Positions 1 to 11,513 of a DNA stretch of 64,000 nt are shown here, piece by piece. The notes under the pieces are model-generated. The model was not told the origin of the DNA. It saw only the letters and a program-made list of their open reading frames with translations, and searched no databases. Location: assembly GCA_036501485.1 (NCBI GenBank), contig DASYAG010000010.1, positions 26,256-90,255 of the forward strand, in the 5' to 3' direction. A program made the translations under genes and the position numbers. How positions within the stretch are numbered: the stretch's first letter is position 1; each line of letters opens with the position of its first letter. Source of the DNA: PALSA-607 sp036501485. Lineage in GTDB: Bacteria; Actinomycetota; Actinomycetes; Acidothermales; Acidothermaceae.

Positions 1-3529
<3,529 letters not shown>

Positions 3530-3599
3530 AGGTTGTCTTCTCTCTCCTGGTAACCGTTCGATCTAGGACTGAACAGGCGGGTCAGCGCCGGGCTTAGCC

Positions 3600-6500
3600 C
3601 TAGACCTCTTCGACGCTGCTCGGCTCGCGCCGGGACAGGTCGATACCGAGCTCTTCCGCGGCGCGGAAGACCTCATCGTCGGTGTCGCGCATCTCCAACG
3701 TCATGCCGTCGCTGGAGAGCACCTCGACGTTCAGGCACAGCGACTGCATTTCCTTGATGAGCACCTTGAATGACTCGGGAATGCCGGGCTCCGGGATGTT
3801 CTCGCCCTTGACGATCGCCTCGTAGACCTTGACCCGGCCAAGGACGTCGTCGGACTTGATGGTGAGCAACTCCTGCAGCGCGTAAGCCGCGCCATAGGCC
3901 TCGAGCGCCCAAACTTCCATCTCACCAAACCGCTGGCCACCGAACTGCGCCTTACCACCCAGCGGCTGCTGCGTGATCATCGAGTACGGGCCGGTCGAGC
4001 GAGCGTGGAGCTTGTCGTCGACGAGGTGGTGCAGCTTCAGGATGTAGATGTATCCGACGCTGACCGCCTCCGGGTAGAGCTCACCTGAACGACCGTCGTA
4101 AAGCCGTGCCTTGCCGTTCTCTCCAACCGGACGTTGTCCGTCGGCGTTCGGCAGGGTCGACCCCAGCAGACCGGTGATCTCGTCCTCGCGGGCACCGTCA
4201 AAGACCGGCGTCGCGACGAGGGTGTTCGGCGGAGCCTCGAGCGCGCCGATATCGGCGAGCCGCTGCTGCCAGCCATCCTTCGCACCGGTCGACTCGACCT
4301 TCCAGCCACTCTTCGCCGCCCAGCCGAGGTGGGTTTCGAGAACCTGGCCGACGTTCATGCGGCCAGGCACACCCAGCGGGTTGAGAACGATGTCCACAGG
4401 TGTGCCGTCAGCAAGGAATGGCATGTCCTCTTCCGGCAGGATCTTGGAGATGACGCCCTTGTTGCCGTGCCGGCCGGCCAGCTTGTCGCCGTCGGTGATC
4501 TTGCGCTTCTGCGCGACATACACCCGCACCAGCTCGTTGACGCCCGGAGGCAGCTCAGCGTCGTCACGGGTGAACACCTTGACGTCGATGACCTTGCCCT
4601 TTTCACCGTGCGGCACCTTGAGTGAGGTGTCACGCACTTCGCGCGCCTTCTCACCGAAGATCGCTCGCAGCAGCCGCTCTTCAGGCGTCAGCTCGGTCTC
4701 GCCCTTGGGCGTGACCTTGCCAACAAGAACGTCACCCGGGACGACGTCGGCTCCGACGCGGATGATGCCGCGCTCGTCGAGGTCGGCAAGCACTTCCTCG
4801 CTGACGTTCGGGATGTCGCGAGTGATCTCCTCCGGCCCCAGCTTGGTGTCGCGGGCATCGACTTCGTGCTCCTCGATGTGGATCGATGAGAGCACGTCGT
4901 CTTGCACGAGACGCTGCGACAAGATGATCGCGTCTTCGTAGTTATGACCTTCCCACGGCATGAACGCCACGAGCAGGTTGCGTCCCAACGCCATTTCACC
5001 CTGGTCAGTGCACGGACCGTCGGCGATCGCGGCGCCGGCCTGCAGTCGCTGGCCTTCACTCACGATCGGGCGCTGGTTGATGCAGGTGCCCTGGTTGGAA
5101 CGGCGGAACTTCGCCATCCGGTACGTCGTGCGAGTGCCGTCGTCGTTCATGACGGTGATCGCGTCGGAGGAAACCTCTTCGACAACACCGTCCTTCGCAG
5201 ACGTGACAACGTCACCGGCGTCGACCGCGGCACGAAACTCCATGCCGGTGCCGACCAGCGGCGCCTCGGACTTCAACAGCGGCACCGACTGGCGCTGCAT
5301 GTTGGAGCCCATCAGCGCACGGTTCGCGTCGTCGTGCTCGAGGAACGGGATCATCGCGGTCGCGACCGACACCATCTGGCGCGGCGAGACGTCCATGTAG
5401 TCGACCGCTGCGGGCGTGACGAAGTCGACCTCGCCACCCTTACGGCGAACCAGCACCCGGTCTTCGGCGAAGTGGCCGTCGTCCTTCAACGGCGCGTTCG
5501 CCTGGGCGATGACGAAGCGGTCCTCTTCGTCAGCAGTCAGGTAGTCGACGTCGTCGGTGACCTTGCCCTTGACGGCACGGCGGTACGGGGTCTCGACGAA
5601 ACCGAATGCGTTGATCCGGCCGTGCGTCGCGAGGGATCCGATCAGACCGATGTTCGGGCCCTCAGGAGTCTCGATCGGGCACATGCGGCCGTAGTGACTC
5701 GGGTGGACGTCGCGAACCTCGAAACCAGCACGCTCACGCGACAGACCGCCCGGGCCAAGCGCCGACAGGCGACGCTTGTGGGTGAGGCCGGCCAACGGGT
5801 TGGTCTGGTCCATGAACTGGCTGAGCTGCGAAGTTCCGAAGAACTCCTTGATGCTCGCGACCACGGGGCGGATGTTGATCAGGGTCTGCGGCGTAATCGC
5901 CTCGACGTCCTGTGTCGTCATCCGCTCGCGGACAACCCGCTCCATACGAGCAAGGCCGAGCCGCACCTGGTTTTGGATCAGTTCGCCGACCGTACGCAAA
6001 CGACGGTTGCCAAAGTGGTCGATGTCGTCTTCCTCGACCGGGACCGCGCGACCGTTCAAGTTCATCTCGGTCTCGCCGGCGTGCAGCCGAACGATGTATT
6101 CGACCGTGGCAACGATGTCATCTTCGGTCATCGTGCCTTGCGTGAACGGCAACTCAAGACCGAGCTTCTTGTTGATCTTGTAGCGACCAACCTTGGCAAG
6201 GTCGTAGCGCTTCGGGTTGAAGTACAAGTTGTCGAGGAGCGTCTGCGCAGCCTCGCGCGTGGGCGGCTCGCCCGGGCGCAGCTTGCGGTAGATGTCGATG
6301 AGGGCTTCGTCCTGGGTGTGGACGTGGTCCTTCTCCAGCGTTGCGCGCATCGACTCGTACTGACCGAAGCGGTCGAGGATCCGAGCGTCGTCCCAGCCCA
6401 ATGCCTTGAGCAGGACCGTGACGCTTTGCTTGCGCTTGCGGTCGACACGCACGCCGACGGCGTCGCGCTTGTCGATCTCGAACTCAAGCCACGCACCGCG

Positions 6501-7091
6501 GCTCGGGATGATCTTGCAGCCGAAGACGTCCTTGTCGGAGGTCTTGTCGATCGTCTTGTCGAAGTAGACGCCCGGCGAGCGGACGAGTTGCGAGACGACG
6601 ACGCGCTCGGTGCCGTTGATGATGAAGGTGCCCTTGTCGGTCATCAGCGGGAAGTCGCCCATGAAGACCGTCTGGCTCTTGATCTCACCGGTGCCGTTGT
6701 TCACGAATTCGGCCGTGACGAACATCGGCGCCGAGTACGTGAAGTCGCGCTCCTTGCACTCCTCGATGGAGTTCTTGGCAGGCTCGAACCGGTGATCGCG
6801 AAACGACAGCGACATGGTTCCGGAGAAGTCCTCGATCGGACTGATCTCCTCGAAGATCTCCTCGAGGCCCGACGACAGGTTCACGTCGTCTCGGCCTGCC
6901 TTGGTGGCAGTGTCGACGCGGGCTTTCCAGACGTCGTTGCCGAGGAGCCAGTCGAAAGACTCGACCTGCAAAGCTAGGAGGTTCGGAACCTCAAGTGGTT
7001 CACGGATCTTGGCGAAGCTAACGCGGGGTGGTGCATAGGTAGGTCCAGAAGTGCGGGGGCCGGACGTCGATGTGCTGCGCGAGGCGGCCAA
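3600..7091 (-). CDS. rpoB: DNA-directed RNA polymerase beta subunit
   Basis: Beta subunit of RNA polymerase, 1163 residues, full length for Actinobacteria. The start is TTG at 7091 with GAAGGA seven bases upstream, the same unusual start codon known for mycobacterial rpoB. The rifampicin region is intact and wild-type-like: SQLSQFMDQTNPL followed by THKRRLSALGPGG, so the key Asp, His and Ser positions carry the susceptible residues. Further hallmarks are HPSHYGRMCPIETPEGPNIG and, near the C-terminus, GGKAQFGGQRFGEMEVWALE. It has its own promoter and leader, separated from rplL by a terminator, and runs on into rpoC. The first 20 or so residues are Ser/Thr/Pro-rich and variable in the family. 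Confidence 0.98.
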   Translation of the reverse strand: MAASRSTSTSGPRTSGPTYAPPRVSFAKIREPLEVPNLLALQVESFDWLLGNDVWKARVDTATKAGRDDVNLSSGLEEIFEEISPIEDFSGTMSLSFRDHRFEPAKNSIEECKERDFTYSAPMFVTAEFVNNGTGEIKSQTVFMGDFPLMTDKGTFIINGTERVVVSQLVRSPGVYFDKTIDKTSDKDVFGCKIIPSRGAWLEFEIDKRDAVGVRVDRKRKQSVTVLLKALGWDDARILDRFGQYESMRATLEKDHVHTQDEALIDIYRKLRPGEPPTREAAQTLLDNLYFNPKRYDLAKVGRYKINKKLGLELPFTQGTMTEDDIVATVEYIVRLHAGETEMNLNGRAVPVEEDDIDHFGNRRLRTVGELIQNQVRLGLARMERVVRERMTTQDVEAITPQTLINIRPVVASIKEFFGTSQLSQFMDQTNPLAGLTHKRRLSALGPGGLSRERAGFEVRDVHPSHYGRMCPIETPEGPNIGLIGSLATHGRINAFGFVETPYRRAVKGKVTDDVDYLTADEEDRFVIAQANAPLKDDGHFAEDRVLVRRKGGEVDFVTPAAVDYMDVSPRQMVSVATAMIPFLEHDDANRALMGSNMQRQSVPLLKSEAPLVGTGMEFRAAVDAGDVVTSAKDGVVEEVSSDAITVMNDDGTRTTYRMAKFRRSNQGTCINQRPIVSEGQRLQAGAAIADGPCTDQGEMALGRNLLVAFMPWEGHNYEDAIILSQRLVQDDVLSSIHIEEHEVDARDTKLGPEEITRDIPNVSEEVLADLDERGIIRVGADVVPGDVLVGKVTPKGETELTPEERLLRAIFGEKAREVRDTSLKVPHGEKGKVIDVKVFTRDDAELPPGVNELVRVYVAQKRKITDGDKLAGRHGNKGVISKILPEEDMPFLADGTPVDIVLNPLGVPGRMNVGQVLETHLGWAAKSGWKVESTGAKDGWQQRLADIGALEAPPNTLVATPVFDGAREDEITGLLGSTLPNADGQRPVGENGKARLYDGRSGELYPEAVSVGYIYILKLHHLVDDKLHARSTGPYSMITQQPLGGKAQFGGQRFGEMEVWALEAYGAAYALQELLTIKSDDVLGRVKVYEAIVKGENIPEPGIPESFKVLIKEMQSLCLNVEVLSSDGMTLEMRDTDDEVFRAAEELGIDLSRREPSSVEEV

Positions 7092-7379
7092 GTGGGGGTC
7101 CTTCCAGGGGCTCGCAATGTGGCGTGCGCACGACGACTGACCCCCCGAGTTCTCACTCGTGGGTCAGAGGACAGCGCAAACGAGCAGCATACCCGAGGGG
7201 CACGCCGCTGTCGAGGCGGCCCTTGCGGGCCGGCCCAATCGGTCCCTGGAGGACCTGTGCAAGTTATTCACAGCTACAGCGAGGATGCTGCTGAGACGCC
7301 GTGACGTCAAGCTTCTCGGCTGGTTTGTGGGTGCGCAATCACCCAGCCGGCCTATCTCGGGACAACCGGATGTCCGGAC
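7092..7379 (-). promoter_or_regulatory. rpoB promoter and structured leader
   Basis: Non-coding stretch between the rplL terminator and rpoB. On the minus strand there is a good sigma70-type promoter: -35 TCGACA at 7214-7209, a 17-bp spacer, and -10 TATGCT at 7191-7186. Transcription would begin near 7179, giving a leader of about 90 nt. The leader contains an inverted repeat at 7138-7166 with outer arms TGACCC/GGGTCA and inner arms GAGT/ACTC. No U-run follows the hairpin, so it looks like a leader element and not a terminator. The promoter call rests on sequence match alone. Confidence 0.6.
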
Positions 7380-7417
7380 AAAAGCAGCGGCTGCCCCACC
7401 GGGGCAGCCGCTGCTTC
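7380..7417 (-). terminator. Rho-independent terminator after rplJ-rplL
   Basis: A perfect 16-bp inverted repeat (arms 7383-7398 and 7402-7417, three-base loop) is followed on the minus strand by TTTTG. It lies about 53 bases beyond the rplL stop codon. Stem strength plus T-tract support an intrinsic terminator that separates the rplJL transcript from rpoBC, which then relies on its own promoter. Confidence 0.85.
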
Positions 7418-7469
7418 GTGCTTGGACCGACCTGAAACTGCCAGATCCCACTGCCAGCTCCCGCCGGAA

Positions 7470-7859
7470 CTACTTGACGGTGACCTTGGCGCCGGCCGCC
7501 TCGAGGGTGGCCTTCGCCTTCTCGGCCGCTTCCTTGGTGCCCTTTTCGATGACGGCCTTCGGCGCGCCGTCGACGAGGTCCTTGGCCTCCTTCAGGCCCA
7601 GACTCGTGAGCTCGCGGACGGCCTTGATGACCTGGATCTTCTGGGCGCCCGCCTCTTCGAGGATGACGTCGAACTCGTCCTGCTCCTCGACTTCGGCAGC
7701 AGCGGCGCCGGGGCCAGCCGGGCCAGCCGAGGCAACTGCAACCGGTGCAGCCGCGGTAACGCCGAAGGTGTCTTCGAACTGCTTTACGAACTCGGAGAGC
7801 TCAAGAAGCGTGAGCTCCTTGAACGCGTCAATCAGGTCGTCGGTGCTGAGCTTCGCCAT
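7470..7859 (-). CDS. rplL: 50S ribosomal protein L7/L12
   Basis: Stalk protein of the large ribosomal subunit, 129 residues, which recruits translational GTPases. The N-terminal dimerisation segment (MAKLSTDDLIDAFKELTLL) is followed by an Ala/Gly/Pro/Val hinge at about residues 33-55 and the conserved C-terminal domain (EFDVILEEAGAQKIQVIKAVR, then LGLKEAKDLVDGAPK). The ATG is preceded by GAAGGA. It lies 69 bp after rplJ, in the usual rplJL pair, and is followed by a strong terminator. Confidence 0.98.
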   Translation of the reverse strand: MAKLSTDDLIDAFKELTLLELSEFVKQFEDTFGVTAAAPVAVASAGPAGPGAAAAEVEEQDEFDVILEEAGAQKIQVIKAVRELTSLGLKEAKDLVDGAPKAVIEKGTKEAAEKAKATLEAAGAKVTVK

Positions 7860-7928
7860 GGTGGCGGGTCCTTCCTCAAGTAAATGCAGCGATTTGGCGG
7901 TGGGAGAAAGAGTGGGAGAAAGCAGGGT

Positions 7929-8591
7929 CTACTCGGCGTCGGGCGCCGCTGGTTCGGTTTCGGCCTCAGGTGCGGCAGCTTCAGCGACCGGCTCGACAGC
8001 TTCAGCTGTCGGTTCGACGGCTTCGGCAACAGGAGCCTCAGCAGCTTCTGCTGCTGGTGCCGCTGCTGCTGGGGTGTTCTCGGCTACCTGCGCACGCAGG
8101 GCTTCGACGAGGCGGGCGGCCTGAGCAAGCGGTGCCTGGAACAGCGCCGCCGCCTTGGACAGTGCCGCATTGGCTGCACCGGCGACCTTGGCGAGGAGCA
8201 CCTCGCGGGACTCCAGGTCAGCGATCTTGGAGAGTTCGGCGGCCGTCACGAGCTTGCCGTCGAGCACCCCACCCTTGATCACCAAGAACGGGTTGGCCTT
8301 GGCGAAGTCGCGCAGACTCTTCGCGGCTTCGACGGCGTCGCCCTTGATGAACGCGATCGCCGAGGGACCCGAAAGCATGCTCTCGAGCTCCTGCAGTCCG
8401 GCCTCGCGCACCGCGATCTTGGACAGCGTGTTTTTGACCACCGTGTATTGCGTGGTCGTTCCGAGGTTGTGCCGCAACTGCGTGAGCTGCGACACGGTCA
8501 AGCCGCGGTACTCGGTGAGGACGGCGGCGGCCGAGGTGCGGAAGTTCTCCGTCAACTCGGCGACGTCGGTCACCTTGTCAGGGCTCGGCAT
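7929..8591 (-). CDS. rplJ: 50S ribosomal protein L10 with long acidic/Ala tail
   Basis: Base of the ribosomal stalk, binding 23S rRNA and the L7/L12 dimers. It has 220 residues; typical L10 is about 165-180. Residues 1-170 are an ordinary L10 (EYRGLTVSQLTQLR, then YTVVKNTLSKIA, GPSAIAF). The last 45-50 residues are an Ala/Glu/Pro/Val-rich repeat region with recurring AEAVEP and AEA units and no predicted structure. ATG start with GGAGG nine bases upstream. The tail lies beyond the helix that binds L7/L12, so stalk function should be intact. Low-complexity tails occur on some actinobacterial L10 proteins. Confidence 0.97.
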   Translation of the reverse strand: MPSPDKVTDVAELTENFRTSAAAVLTEYRGLTVSQLTQLRHNLGTTTQYTVVKNTLSKIAVREAGLQELESMLSGPSAIAFIKGDAVEAAKSLRDFAKANPFLVIKGGVLDGKLVTAAELSKIADLESREVLLAKVAGAANAALSKAAALFQAPLAQAARLVEALRAQVAENTPAAAAPAAEAAEAPVAEAVEPTAEAVEPVAEAAAPEAETEPAAPDAE

Positions 8592-8893
8592 TGGCTGCCG
8601 GCCTCCTTCCGGGTGGAGCCGGCGACGTGCGTCGAACCCTCGAGTGGCCCAGTAAAAGCGAGCGCCCCGGCGCTAGGCGCACGGGGCGTGTCGACGCATC
8701 AGCGTCGGACGTTCGTGTACCTGCGCGGGCCGCCCGCTGTTGCGGGGCCTTCGGGAGTCCACGACCCGCACGTCAAAGCCGAAAGGCTTGTTTGTGAGAG
8801 CCGCACACGCCGACCGGCGGTCTGTGGCGGTTCAACACTACGGTCGCCCCCGCCGTCCGGTCAAAACGACCGGTGGCAGGGCGACAAACAAAA
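8592..8893 (-). ncRNA. Probable L10 leader (rplJ 5' UTR) with promoter and hairpins
   Basis: This 302-bp gap between rplA and rplJ has no coding potential. A plausible promoter on the minus strand has -35 TTGACC (8864-8859), an 18-bp spacer and -10 TAGTGT (8840-8835). A strong two-part hairpin at 8663-8688 (outer arms CGCCCCG/CGGGGCG, inner GCGC/GCGC) is followed five bases later by TTTT on the minus strand, so it could act as an attenuator. A long structured leader before rplJ is the known site of L10/L12 autogenous control. I infer that role from position and structure; I cannot check it against the covariance model. Confidence 0.55.
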
Positions 8894-9607
8894 CTAGGCG
8901 GGCTGGTCCTCGAGCATGTTGCGAGTCTTGTTCGGGTCGATCTGGACGCCAGGGCCCATCGTGGTCGTGACAGTGGCCTTACGCAGGTACCGGCCCTTGG
9001 CGGACGACGGCTTGAGCCGCAGAACCTCATCGATCGCGGCCGCGTAGTTTTCGACCAACTGGACGTCACTGAACGTCGTCTTGCCGATGATGAAGTGCAG
9101 GTTCGCCTGGCGGTCGACGCGGAACTCGATCTTGCCGCCCTTGATCTCGGTGACGGCCTTGGCGACGTCGTTGGTGACCGTGCCGGTCTTCGGGTTCGGC
9201 ATCAACCCGCGCGGGCCGAGGACCCGGCCGAGCCGGCCGACCTTGCCCATCAGATCGGGGGTCGCGACTGCTGAGTCGAAGTCGAGGTAGCCCGCGGCGA
9301 CCCGGTCGATCAGCTCGTCGCCACCGACGATGTCGGCGCCGGCAGCCTTGGCCTCTTCGGCACGGTCACCGGTGGCGAAGACCAGCACGCGGGCGGTCTT
9401 GCCGGTGCCGTGCGGGAGGTTGACCGTGCCACGAACCATCTGGTCGGCCTTGCGCGGGTCGACCCCGAGGCGCAGTGCGACCTCGACGGTGCCGGCGTTC
9501 TTGGTCAGGGAGGTCTCGCGGGCGAGCCGGACTGCCTCAAGCGGCTGGTACAGCTTGTCGGCGTCAACCTTCTCGGCCGCGGCGAGATATGCCTTGCTGC
9601 GCTTCAT
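8894..9607 (-). CDS. rplA: 50S ribosomal protein L1
   Basis: 237 residues, normal length. L1 binds 23S rRNA at the mobile stalk near the E site and usually represses its own operon. The sequence shows the family signatures MKRSKAYLAAAEKVD at the start, DPRKADQMVRGTVNLPHGTGK, and GRLGRVLGPRGLMPNPKTGTV (split here as LGRVLGPRGLMPNPK). ATG is preceded by AAGGAG. It follows rplK by 74 bp and is probably cotranscribed with it. Confidence 0.98.
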   Translation of the reverse strand: MKRSKAYLAAAEKVDADKLYQPLEAVRLARETSLTKNAGTVEVALRLGVDPRKADQMVRGTVNLPHGTGKTARVLVFATGDRAEEAKAAGADIVGGDELIDRVAAGYLDFDSAVATPDLMGKVGRLGRVLGPRGLMPNPKTGTVTNDVAKAVTEIKGGKIEFRVDRQANLHFIIGKTTFSDVQLVENYAAAIDEVLRLKPSSAKGRYLRKATVTTTMGPGVQIDPNKTRNMLEDQPA

Positions 9608-9681
9608 TACGTGCTCCTTGGATCTATTCGGAGGTCGTGGTTAGCGGACCGCGCTGGCCCTCCCACGTTGTGCAACAACAA

Positions 9682-10113
9682 CTAGCTGCCGATCGTGATG
9701 CCCATCGAACGGGCCGTACCGGCGATGATCGCCTCGGCAGCCTCGATGTCACGCGCGTTCAGGTCGGGCATCTTCGTCTCGGCGATCTGGCGAAGCTGCG
9801 CCTTCGACAGCGACGCGACCTTCACCTTGTGCGGCGTCGGCGAACCCTTGTCGACACTGGCGGCCTTCTTGATGAGCTCGGCAGCCGGCGGCGTCTTCGT
9901 GATGAAGGTGAACGAGCGGTCTTCGTACACGGAGATCTCAACCGGGATGACGTTGCCCCGCTGGGACTCGGTCGCGGCGTTGTACTGCTTGCAGAACTCC
10001 ATGATGTTGACGCCGTGCTGACCCAGCGCCGGGCCGATCGGCGGCGCGGGCGTCGCGGCGCCGGCCTTGATCTGCAGCTTGATGATCGCCGCGAGCTTCT
10101 TCTTCGGGGGCAT
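9682..10113 (-). CDS. rplK: 50S ribosomal protein L11
   Basis: 143 residues from ATG 10113 (MPPKKKLAAIIKLQIKAG). An open frame extends upstream but does not resemble L11 and is discarded. L11 binds the GTPase-associated region of 23S rRNA and is needed for RelA activation and thiopeptide sensitivity. Family signatures are PAPPIGPALGQHGVNIMEFC and, near the end, AAEAIIAGTARSMGI. It lies 88 bp downstream of nusG, with a tandem 17-bp duplication in the gap. Confidence 0.98.
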   Translation of the reverse strand: MPPKKKLAAIIKLQIKAGAATPAPPIGPALGQHGVNIMEFCKQYNAATESQRGNVIPVEISVYEDRSFTFITKTPPAAELIKKAASVDKGSPTPHKVKVASLSKAQLRQIAETKMPDLNARDIEAAEAIIAGTARSMGITIGS

Positions 10114-10137
10114 GACGGTCCTTCGTAGATGGATTTG

Positions 10138-10171
10138 CACGCAGTTCGAATAACCACGCAGTTCGAATAAC
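10138..10171. repeat. Perfect 17-bp tandem duplication between nusG and rplK
   Basis: CACGCAGTTCGAATAAC occurs twice with no spacer (10138-10154 and 10155-10171), starting 24 bp before the rplK start. Each copy contains the palindrome TTCGAA. On the coding (minus) strand each unit carries TATTCG, so the duplication could double a -10-like element in front of rplK, but no convincing -35 is visible. Confidence 0.9.
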
Positions 10172-10201
10172 ACAGACAAGAGTACGGGATCGGAAAGAGT
10201 G

Positions 10202-10918
10202 CTAGATCTTGGCGACCTGGCTGAAGGACAGCTCGACCGGTGTCTCGCGGCCGAAGATCGACACCAGCACCTTGAGTTTCTGCTGGTCGGGGTTGATCTC
10301 GCTGATGCTCGCCGGCAGCGTGGCGAACGCGCCGTCGGTGACGGTGACCGACTCGCCCACCTCGAAGTCGACGATCCGTGGGGCAGCGGCAGCCTGGGCT
10401 TCCTTCTGCTCCTTGGTCGCGGGTGCGAGGAACCGGAACACCTCATCGAGGGTCAGCGGTGACGGCTTGCTCGAGCTCGGCCCAACGAAGCCGGTGACCG
10501 CGGGGGTGTAGCGGACCGCCGACCACGACTCGTCGGTCATTTCCATCCGGACCAGGAGGTAGCCGGGGAAGACGTTGCGCTTAACGACCTGGCGCTTGCC
10601 GTTCTTGATCTCGGTGACCTCTTCTTGAGGCACCTCGATCTGGTAGATGAAGTCCTCCATGTTCAAGGACTGGATCCGGGTCTCGAGGTTGGCTTTCGCC
10701 TTGTTCTCGTAGCCCGCATAGGTGTGCACCACGAACCAGTCGCCAGGCGCGCGGCGCAGGGCGTCGCGAAACGCCTCCGCGGGATCGACCTCGACCTCAG
10801 GAACCTCAGTGACATCAACAGCCGCGACCTCGGTCGGCGCAAGGTCGGCGTCGACCTCAGCGTCAAGGTCGATCTCGACATCGAGATCGGGGTCGGCGGG
10901 AGGCGGCATGTCGGTCAC
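10202..10918 (-). CDS. nusG: Transcription termination/antitermination factor NusG
   Basis: 238 residues. NusG binds the RNA polymerase clamp and modulates pausing and Rho termination. The first 50 or so residues are very acidic (many Asp/Glu, with DLDVEIDLDAEVDADL), an extension seen in Actinobacteria. The NGN domain follows (WFVVHTYAGYENKAKANLE, then VFPGYLLVRMEM). A C-terminal KOW domain starts near residue 180 (FEVGESVTVTDGAFATLPAS, INPDQQKLKVLVSIFGRETP). Start GTG 10918; an in-frame ATG three codons later is an alternative. It follows secE by 52 bp. Confidence 0.97.
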   Translation of the reverse strand: MTDMPPPADPDLDVEIDLDAEVDADLAPTEVAAVDVTEVPEVEVDPAEAFRDALRRAPGDWFVVHTYAGYENKAKANLETRIQSLNMEDFIYQIEVPQEEVTEIKNGKRQVVKRNVFPGYLLVRMEMTDESWSAVRYTPAVTGFVGPSSSKPSPLTLDEVFRFLAPATKEQKEAQAAAAPRIVDFEVGESVTVTDGAFATLPASISEINPDQQKLKVLVSIFGRETPVELSFSQVAKI

Positions 10919-10970
10919 GTGGGTTGCTCTTCTTCCTTGAGGACGGCGAACTGCTGCGAACGAGGGAGGG

Positions 10971-11228
10971 TCAGCCGAAGACCCGCAGGACCAACCAGTT
11001 GGCCCCGAAGTCGAGGCTGGCCACCAGGGCGATCATGAAGACCGCGAATACGAGGGTGACCGTCGTGTACGCGATCAGCTCCTTGCGGGTAGGCCAGATG
11101 ACCTTGCGGAGCTCGGCGATGATCTGCCGCCACCACAAGCCGAGACGCGAGAACACGTTGCGGCGCTCGACGCGGCCCGCCTGCGGCGCCCGTCGAGGGG
11201 CGGCAGCGCCGCTCGTGGTGTCGGTCAC
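10971..11228 (-). CDS. secE: Preprotein translocase subunit SecE
   Basis: 85-residue single-span SecE of the SecYEG channel. A basic N-terminal arm of about 30 residues leads to the amphipathic helix (WRQIIAELRKVIWPTRKELI), followed by one membrane span (TLVFAVFMIALVASLDFGA). Start GTG 11228. It sits between tRNA-Trp and nusG, the standard order in Actinobacteria. Confidence 0.97.
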   Translation of the reverse strand: MTDTTSGAAAPRRAPQAGRVERRNVFSRLGLWWRQIIAELRKVIWPTRKELIAYTTVTLVFAVFMIALVASLDFGANWLVLRVFG

Positions 11229-11284
11229 GTGGACTCCCTGCAGAACATAGAAATCTGTCTTGATTGGCTGGTCGGTGCGGCGTG

Positions 11285-11358
11285 CAGGGCAGGAGGGACT
11301 CGAACCCCCAACCGCCGGTTTTGGAGACCGGAACTCTGACCAGTTGAGCTACTGCCCT
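11285..11358 (-). tRNA. tRNA-Trp (CCA)
   Basis: Read on the minus strand this folds as a cloverleaf. The 7-bp acceptor is AGGGCAG/CTGCCCT, the D arm is GCTC/GAGT, the anticodon stem is CCGGT/ACCGG around loop CTCCAAA giving anticodon CCA, and the T loop is GTTCGAGTC. The 3' CCA is not encoded. It is 56 bp upstream of secE, a typical actinobacterial position. Confidence 0.97.
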
Positions 11359-11513
11359 TCGTGGCCCCGCGCACCAAACACGCTGAACTGCCAGGGACCA
11401 GCCTCGACAGTGTACGTGGCACGGCTATGCCCGGTCTAACGCGCTCCCGCAGCACGAAACTCGGGCGCGAAACCCGGGCGCGTCGGCGTGGCGCGTCGTG
11501 GGACGATGACTTC

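Noticed and set aside
5720..5850. Possible rifampicin-resistance changes in RpoB
   Set aside because: The Asp, His and Ser positions of the cluster are those of susceptible enzymes.
4902..6977. 691-codon plus-strand reading frame opposite rpoB
   Set aside because: Antisense shadow of a conserved gene, with the same biased composition and no recognisable motif.
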